Shown: positions 52,401-61,615 of the stretch, one piece after another
Layout: every line of letters begins with the position of its first letter
Numbering within the stretch: position 1 is the first letter of the stretch
NCBI GenBank assembly: GCA_024449915.1
Contig: JAMZAV010000894.1
Location: 62,001-126,000 of the forward strand
DNA: 64,000 nt
Direction of reading: 5' to 3'
Source of the DNA: Sweltsa coloradensis
Lineage: Eukaryota > Arthropoda > Insecta > Plecoptera > Chloroperlidae
Translations under genes and position numbers: made by a program
The notes under the pieces: model-generated
Databases searched by the model: none
What the model was told of the DNA's origin: nothing
The model's input: the letters and a program-made list of their open reading frames with translations, nothing else

Positions 52401-55400
52401 CATGGAAACTAATTTCCCGCTTCTATTGTTGAATTCAATGATCCCTTCTTTGTATTTGTATTTGTATTTGTATTTTATTAGCAGCTGTGGATTACATGTG
52501 ATGCCGTAACTAGTACGTGTATCGTAACATAAGCATTGTCAGAATTGTTTGTATATACATGGCATAGGCCTAATTTACAATTACAAACTACTTTACTAAT
52601 ACAAGATAGATTATTTACTAATAATTACATCATTATACATTTACATATATACATCATATATACATCACTCGTCGAGTGAGAAGCCTCTCTACACATAGCC
52701 TACAGAACAGTAAGTAGTAGTCATGCTTCCTTAAAATCACTTATATTATACAGACATTTTTCTATAAGGTAGCATCTCAGTTTTCTTTTAAACATGATCA
52801 TGTTTGCTTCACTTTTTATTTCCTCAGGTAAATAATTGAATAGTATTTTTCCTGCATGGATTGGGGCTTTGTCAATGACTTTTAATTTAGTTGATGGTAA
52901 GTGAAGGTTGTTCCTGTTTCGAGTGTTGGCCTAGATTCAATAAAGAACTAGTTTAGGTGCCACCGTAGGTTATTAACTTATTATGCTGGAATACGATAGC
53001 CTAATGCCACTGGTTTACCAATAAGATTGTTGACACTTGAATATGAATCCCATGGTCCTTCTTAATGAAATGAAAGAAAATCCAAATGTAGGCCTAATGC
53101 ATTAGCCTTCATTTCAGGTTTGTGTGTGGAACATGTGGACGCCAATTCCATCGAAAAGACCATCTCCAAAACCACGCCAAGATTCATGCGGCCGTCAAGT
53201 TAAAGTTCCGCTGCGACAGAGCGGGTTGCAACAAGGAATACACCAGTGCCAATAGGTAAACTAAGTTTGACTCTGTTCTGTTGTAATTGTCATCATCTAT
53301 TCACTATTGCCATTTTATGCTTCTGGCAAGGTCAGCTTTTGTCTTGCTCTTGCAATACTATTCTCTCTTCCCTATTTTAACAGCTCTCTTCTCTTGCCTG
53401 TAAGTCAACTTCAATGATCTCCTTCCATCTCCTCTATAGCCTCTCCCACTCCCTTCTTCTTCTTCTTCTTCCTTGCATTCTTTTTGCATACATATTCTTG
53501 AGCATTATCATGGTTATTGCATCATAATAATTGTTATCCTCAACCTCATACTTAAGGAAGTTCTTTTTGAAAAGGAACTTTTGAAAAGTTCAAGTTTTTT
53601 CTAAAGCATAAAGCACTCACTGAGGTGCAATTTGCAAGCATACGGCTGTCATAGAACAAAGCGAGCGGTAGGGTCATACTCATATATCGTGATACATATG
53701 ATATGAAATGATAAATGATTCATAACAGCAAGCTCATTTGCTAACAAGTCTGAACAGTGGTGCTAAGTGCAAAATTGACTACCGTAGCCCTACTTTATTG
53801 TTTTTGAGAAAGTTCTTTGAAAAACTTCCCATAAAATATTAACATGATCACTTAAAAGTTCCCCAACACTAAAAGTTTCTTAAAAAGTTCCGGGAAAATG
53901 TAACTCGTAACTTCCCCAAGTATGATTATGACCTAGGTATGCTATGCATATGATGAGATAATTAGTTTTCCAAATCGTGGTGTTTGTTATTGCAGCGCCA
54001 GGAAGCACTCTGCAGCGCACGCAGCTCAAGATGGGCAGCTGGACTGTACGCTCTGTGGAAGAAGTTTCGCCACCACGCCGGAAGTGTTGCATCACCTGAA
54101 GGTACACCAGTAGTAGGGCTGAAAGAGAAAGAAAGTTGGCTCAACTTAAACCCTTGCGGGTCAAATCATTTTCTTTATTATTGAGAAGGCAGTGCTACTG
54201 TTAACTAGTACCGTATTTACTCGATTGTAGGTCGCACAGAATTGAAAATTTGAAGGTCTAAAAGTGGGGTACGACTTACAATCGCATGCAAACTTTTTTG
54301 AAAAAAAATATCGTCGGTTTTCAATAGATAATGATGTTCCCAAACGAAAACTTCATGTACACCAAGACGTGCGGGGTCAGCTAATCACAGAACAATTAAC
54401 ATTCAACGCAAATACTCTCGTAACTGAAGACGTAAGAATTCGGAAAATGTGTTTTGAACGGTCTGTAGTTCGAGCGAAAACAACGTGCCGGCTGGCTGCA
54501 GCGTCCGACAAAGGAGATGCGCGCGCACCACGTGACTGGGCGGGCCGGCCGGCCGGCAGCCGGCAAGTTGTTTTCGCTCGTACTACAGACCGTTCAAAAC
54601 ACATTTTCCGAATTCAAACGTCGGGCGGAATAGTTAGCGGAAAAGTTTGCGGAAAAGTTCTTCGAAGTAACCACACTATTTCACACGTAAATTGACCGTA
54701 AAGGCCTAGATATTCTTTTAAATTACGAAATAAAGCAAATTTCAAATAAACCGAATCTAATACACTTTAAAACCCTATAGGCCTATACTGATCGTCAGGA
54801 CCGATGTTTTTGTTCGAAATACAACATTTTTCGAAATATCCGAGTTTGAATTCGCGAGGGTTTACGGTACCACTGAACAAGACTTACCAACTGCATAATA
54901 TTTTGGCAGCATTCTAGGACTTCTTTGGACCCAAGGCTGATGTGATGTTGATGTTGAGGGGTTACTTACCTTGTTACTTTTTTATTTTACATGTAATTAA
55001 GAATTTCAGGGCATGTCTACCTGCATATTATAATAGTGCGACCTACATTCGCATGCAAACCAGCTTTTCGATTTTAGACATCTCAAAACTGGGGTGCGAC
55101 CTACATTCGCGTGCGACCTACATTCGAGTAAATACGGTAAGTGCATTGAAAGACTTAAATTAGTAGTAATAGTAGGAAATAAAATTGAAGAAATTATTAA
55201 CAAATGTTGTCATGGTGGTCCCTCTACTTGCATCTCCATTCTATTTATAGCAGTGCCTCTCGCTTGCAATGTGACATGATTGTTGAATACAAATTAAACA
55301 TAATTAATTATTTATGAGACTACAAAACAGGTTGTGTGTCATCATCATCATCATTTATTTATTTGTCAATATATCGTTAACAGGGCAGAGCCCCACCAGT

Positions 55401-57026
55401 TACGTATAATAAAAACATTTTTTTTTCTTTCTTGTGCAAAGTTGGCCTCTTTAACCATTCTTCTGTCTTGCTATCCAATATAAGACTGCCTCCTTTTCTA
55501 TCCTGCTCAGTTCATCGGGCAGGGAGTCAATGTCACTCTTGAGGGCGGCTCATTTAAAGGGGCTAAAAACCCCAAAAATTATTTTTTATCACGTGATCTA
55601 TAGCACAATACTACACTTAAATGACCGTTTAAAAAATTATATCTTGTAACTGTGATTTAACACGAATTTTTTAATTTTTTTGATCCAGAAATTGGTGAAA
55701 ATTGGTGTTTTGGAAAATTTCCTAAATCGGCTTTAACCTGTTTCTTTTTTGGTCCACATAGATACTAGAGCATAGTACCAATCTAAAATGCCCCTTTATA
55801 ACATCGTGTCTTGAAACTGTGCCCAAATATACCCTCAAACACGCAAAAATATGCATTCCAAAATCACACCCCATCTTGGTAATCAGCATATTTTGACCGA
55901 ACTACTTGCCCAAATTATAAAACAAAATATAGAGAATTTACAGAAAAGGCTGTCGAGTACGTCAATAATGGCCAATATTTTTTTGGATCAAAATCCTCCA
56001 AGGTCACGGGGCATAAAGATCGTCCCCATGTTATTTCTTATGGGTAGAGATGTGCAAAAATGGTGACAACGAAATTCGCGAATTATTTTAAAGTTGCAAT
56101 AACCCTTCAAATTCAGTTTGCACATGAATCTCATGAATTGTGATTGAATGGTACCAATTTCCAATTCGCGAATTTTCGCGAAATTTTAGTTGATACCGCG
56201 AACTAGTGGCGAAATTAGCAATTATGTCCTTAAATGCGAATTAGGTCACGAAATTTTAAAAAAATTAAAAAATTTCAAAGTTTTGGTGGAGGTGCCGGGT
56301 CGAAGTCGAAATTAAATTAATACTGGCTGGTACATATGGTGGAGGTGCCGGGTCATACAACGTGATTGTGAGATCGTAATAATCTTTGAACGAGAGTAAG
56401 CTCAAAATACTTCACCATATCAAAAGATATTACATAAAAAATGCATAATTTCGTAAATTTGGTGGAGGTGCCGGGTAGACGAAATTAATTCTGGTAAAAA
56501 CTGTCAGAAACTTTGAAAACTGAAGGCTGAAATTGAGCTTAAAATTAAAACTGATTCTGAACTTCACTCTCATGAGCTTGTTTTTCTTTTAAATCATTAA
56601 AATCATTTTTTTTTTTTTTTTTTAAAAGTTGTGCATGAGAAAATTGTGTTTTTTGGTAAATCGCGACAAATCGCGAATTTTTATTTTTAAGGCGCGAATT
56701 TTCAAACTTTAAAAAACCATTTTTGCACATCTCTACTTATGGGAGATTTTGGCCGATGGGACCTAGCTCGAAAAATGTCATGTTTGACAATTTTTTGGGA
56801 GGTCATGGTGGCCCCAATAATTTTTCTGTTGATTGCTAAATTCATTACTAGTTAGCCTGAATGAAATATATTTTTTGAGTTTAGCGGTTAAATACCCCTT
56901 TAAAGAGATGCGCTCTGCTCTGTCATACACATAAAAAGTAAAAACATAAACATAAACATAGACACATGTACAAACATACATGCAAAACATAACTCAAAAA
57001 TGACAAATACACAGGAACATTGTACA

Positions 57027-57074
<48 letters not shown>

Positions 57075-57105
57075 GTTTATGTTTATGTTTTTACTTTTGA
57101 AGTGT

Positions 57106-57156
<51 letters not shown>

Positions 57157-57177
57157 AAAGAAATCATCATCATCATT

Positions 57178-57224
<47 letters not shown>

Positions 57225-60200
57225 AACTCAGTTCCAACTATGTTGTTCTTCCTCATCATCTAACTCCTTCCTTTCCACCAATTTACTCCACTCTCTTCTG
57301 TCCTCTCACAGCTTTACTCTTGCCACATGCTCCCACACTTCTTCCCGTTTTCCAATGTCTTTTTGAATTATTCTTTCCCATTTCTCTCTTGGCCTTCCTT
57401 GTGTTTGTTTTGCATGTTTGTGTTGCATCTCCATTCTATTTATAGCAGTGCCTCTCGCTTGCAATGTGACAAACATGAGGTTGTGTGTAATTTTTAAAAT
57501 TTTATATACACGTATTAAAAAATCATGTTTTTTTTTAACGATTTAAAACAAATTTTTATTGATTTAAATCAACAATATCAGTGTTTCAAAATTTGTCAAG
57601 CTGGTGAGCGAATCGAATACTTCCACAAGCGTTTCAGGAAATCTACCGTATTTACACGCATAAGCCGCCCATGCAAATAAAATAAGCCGCACCCTAGTTT
57701 TCAGGGTGCTGTTTTTTTTAAACTTTTTGTCAATGCAAATAAGCCGCAGTTCAAAATGTTGTAGGCTAGTAGATGCATAAATAGGGAAGAATAATGTGTT
57801 AGACAATTCAAACATGTTTAATACAATGCGTAGTTTTATCATTTTTAATGGTTTGCCGCGGTGTATTTCCCTTCCCCCTCTTGCAGCCTAGCGCGATCAG
57901 TTGAAAAAGTGGTCTGCAGAGTTGTCTTCCGGGAAGACGGCGATCTTTTGTCAGCCAAAAACTGAAAAAAGTGACCTGTTCATTGTTTTATTTTTGTGTA
58001 ATGATGGCATCATAATTTGAAGTTTAAAATGCAGTGCGTTACGCAACGTGACAATTACGAGTGAGCGCGGAAACTACACCCGCCTTTATGACGACCGATT
58101 AGATAGATCCCTGAGATGTTTTTTTAACTTCTGATTTGGACTTCAGTCCATCAGTTCTTGTCTTAGGAGTTTGTAAACGGTGACTTTGGAGCCGTCCTAG
58201 CAACGAAGCACATAATAAATTTCAGAGTTGTTCTGAATCGGCCTTGTTGATTCTGGCGTTGATTCACGAGTGTTCGCACTGTCCATACCACTGATTGCTA
58301 TATTTGCAATTAAAAATATCGATCTTTGGTTGGTTATCGCTCACTCGTCGATTGCGTCGGGGCCTGCAGGGTTGGCTTGGTCGCTTTGATTTAAAGTCCC
58401 CCACTGAAAATCAGTTATATAACTGAGTGGGTAGACTCTAAATAAAAATTTATTTATTTATTTATTTATTTATTACATCTTACAGAAGTTATGAAAAGTC
58501 CCTTACTTTGCAGGTGCACGCAGGGTCGCGCGCGGTGAAGACTCAGGCAGACCGCAAGTTCACCTGCGAGGTTTGTGGGCGGAGCTTCTTCACGCGCAAG
58601 GACGTGCGCAGACACTTTGTCGTGCACACGGGGTTGCGCGACTTCCTCTGTCAGTTCTGTCCGCAGAGGTTCGGTCGCAAGGACCATCTAGTGAGACACA
58701 TCAAGAAGAGTCACCAGACGGGCTGGACAAAGATCAGGAGAAAAACGAAGAGGGTGAGTAGAGGAATAATAAATAATAATCAACTCGAATAATAAAGTTG
58801 TTCTTAACTGTCCTTGCCGATGCTGGCAACGTTCAATTACCATACTTGATAAAATGATGGTACGCACTGTCATAATGAAACAACAGGATTTAATAAAGTA
58901 TCAAACACTGCTTAAAATGACCCAAAAATGTATGATTTCTCTAAAAATATAATTTATAACCATTATTCAGAAATCCATGTACGCCCCTAGTTTATTATTA
59001 CTGCGTGCGCAAAAGCCGTCAATAGGCTTCGTTAATCCCGATTCTCCGCCAGGTTCGCATGATTGAGGTTTGGTCACAGGACTCTTTATATTGTTCCAGT
59101 GGAACTGTATCAACAATAACTATACGCACGGATGGTGTTAAAATTAAAAATTTGCATTTCAACAACATCTAGACAACTGTTATCAAACGCTGATCGTTCT
59201 GCGCTCTGATGGTAAATTAGTTCGACCATTGCCCTATCCTATCCTTCATCATCTTTATGTATTTCAAGGTTGTGTTGAGCGGCAGTCCTACGGCGAGCGT
59301 GGACACGAGTTCGACCCCCGGTCCGTCCTCCGTCCGAGACCCCAGCCCTGTGGCTGTCAAGCTGGAGCAGGATCTAGAGGAGATGCACTCTGTTGTTGAG
59401 GTGAGTGACGAGAGTATGCTTATTTAGAAATTGAAGTTCGGTAGGTTTAAGGGTGCGTCAACCGTTAGGTCATATTGCGCCTCCTGCGGTATTATAGTTT
59501 ATTAGTTATTAACTCTATATATTTTTAAAGGGGTGACCAGTGGTGGCTCGTGGGGTTTAAAATAGGCAGGGCAGAATATATTTGAATGGACTTGCGTGGG
59601 CTACAAGGGGTCTGGGGCGAAGCCCCAGCCGCCGGAGTCGAAAAAATTTGGCATATATTTAGCTCCAAGACAGCCTTTACAGCGATTTGAGCAAGGGAGA
59701 ACTATACTCATAACACAAAAATATTTTCAATATTTTTTTAGGACGCAACAAAGTTGCGCCCCTGGGCTAGAGCCTAGTTAGCCTAATGGTTAATACGGGC
59801 CTGGGCACAAATCAGTTATCATTTAAAACTGGTAATTTATCTATATTTTTCGACCTTGCTTAAAGTAAAAGAAGATAATAGCAGCACATGCAAATTTACC
59901 TGGTATTTTAATGCCTGTAAATAAGTTGTACTCTTCTTTCTTTGGACACGGCGAATTCCTCGATTACCCGCACAACGCAGCAGCGCGTAACGTGTTCTCC
60001 TTACAACAGCTCTGGGCCGACTAAAATCATGCCCATCCTGCCGGAGTTCCAACGCTTATTGCGAGGCAACGATTCGGCTATTTCCAAATAAAACTGACTG
60101 CGCAGGCGCTACGTGGGCGCAACTTCGTCTAGCCCGTAGTAGGCTCACTCGAGTCAAGCGTTGTTCGCTGTTTCCTTACCGCGCGCGCGCTCACATTGAA

Positions 60201-61583
60201 AATACAAACTATTTGATTTTATGTAAATGTGTACCACGACGTCTACAACTCGTATATGTGAGTGATTGTTGGCGGGAAGAGTAGGAGGGGCACATGCCCC
60301 AATGCCCTTATGGTAGAGCCGCCTCTGGGGGTGACGCGAGGGGACAGGCCTGTGCTGGTCATAACCAGCCACAATCAAGGGGAGGGCCTGTGGTTTGTGG
60401 CGAAATCAGGCCGGGGTCAGGCAAAAGACAAAGGGCAAGGGAGGGCAGGGGTTGGTGATGGTTCCCCCACTTCGTGGTCGTCTTTGTCTGTGTCATCGAG
60501 GTGGGTTTTAAAGGAATTTTGAGTGCAGTAGCCTACTTTTGTACTTTTCTAATTACATGCAAATGAGCATCATTTGGTTGTCTTTGCACCATCAGTTACA
60601 TTACTAAATTGATAAAAATGGTCGCTCGTCGATGGTGTCAGCGCCTACAGGGTAGGTTTGGTCTGCTTTAAATTTAATGTGCTATTGAGAATCAGTTCTG
60701 TAGCTGAGTGGGTAGACTCAAAATACGAATTTGTTCATTTATTTTTTATTTAAGATCGGAATGGCCAACTGGCTAGTCAATGTTTAGATAGTGGTGTGGA
60801 TAGTTTACTTAAAGTAAGTTGTGTTACACTCAGGGGCGGCTCGTGTATAGGTGCACAGGTGCACGTGCACCCCCAAATATTTGCGCGAACTAAATTCCAA
60901 ATTTAAGGTTCGAAGCCAATCTCGTAATATTCCCAATAAATCGTTGGATTGTTTGTATGGATATTTTGGCTGGCCCAGAGCAAGGCATATTCGGCAAAAG
61001 TCATTCTGCAGTAAGTGCTGTCGCTGGGGGATGACACTCTGAGTGTGCACACATTTTTACGTGGTTTTAACACAGAAAGGCCGGCAGAACAAGCCTCAGG
61101 TTGTCTTTTGTTATACAACGTCTGGTATAGCTGGGTTTTGTGCACGTGCACAAGGGTCAAAACCGTTACTTCCATTCAAACGCCTTGGTACTGTGCTCGC
61201 GCCATTCATTCACCCTCACACTCCGGTCACTGTCAGTAGCCAGTGAAAGTTGTTCGCGACAGGGTTGTTGAAGTGAGATCAACAGCAGTTTTCAAGTGAG
61301 CGAAAAGTGTAAAAATTATTATCGTGCCGTGAAGTGAAAATTACTATAATATGACTTCGTTAATTAGCGATCTAAAAATAAACAGTTTTTTAAAACGAAT
61401 AACGATACTATGTGATGTTTGAGGCGCGTGTCGGAGGAGATGGAGATACATTATTTGGGTACGTAATATTTTAATCAAGCATATAATAATAATTTTTTGG
61501 ATGGTTTTTGGATGAGCGTAGCGAGCGTAGCGAGCGAAGCGAAGATTCCATTTCACTACACTGGAGAAAAAAATCCGGAATGT

Positions 61584-61615
<32 letters not shown>

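Noticed and set aside
56994..57366. Poly-Met and poly-Ile/Tyr frames
   Set aside because: Products of (AT)n and (TCA)n microsatellites.
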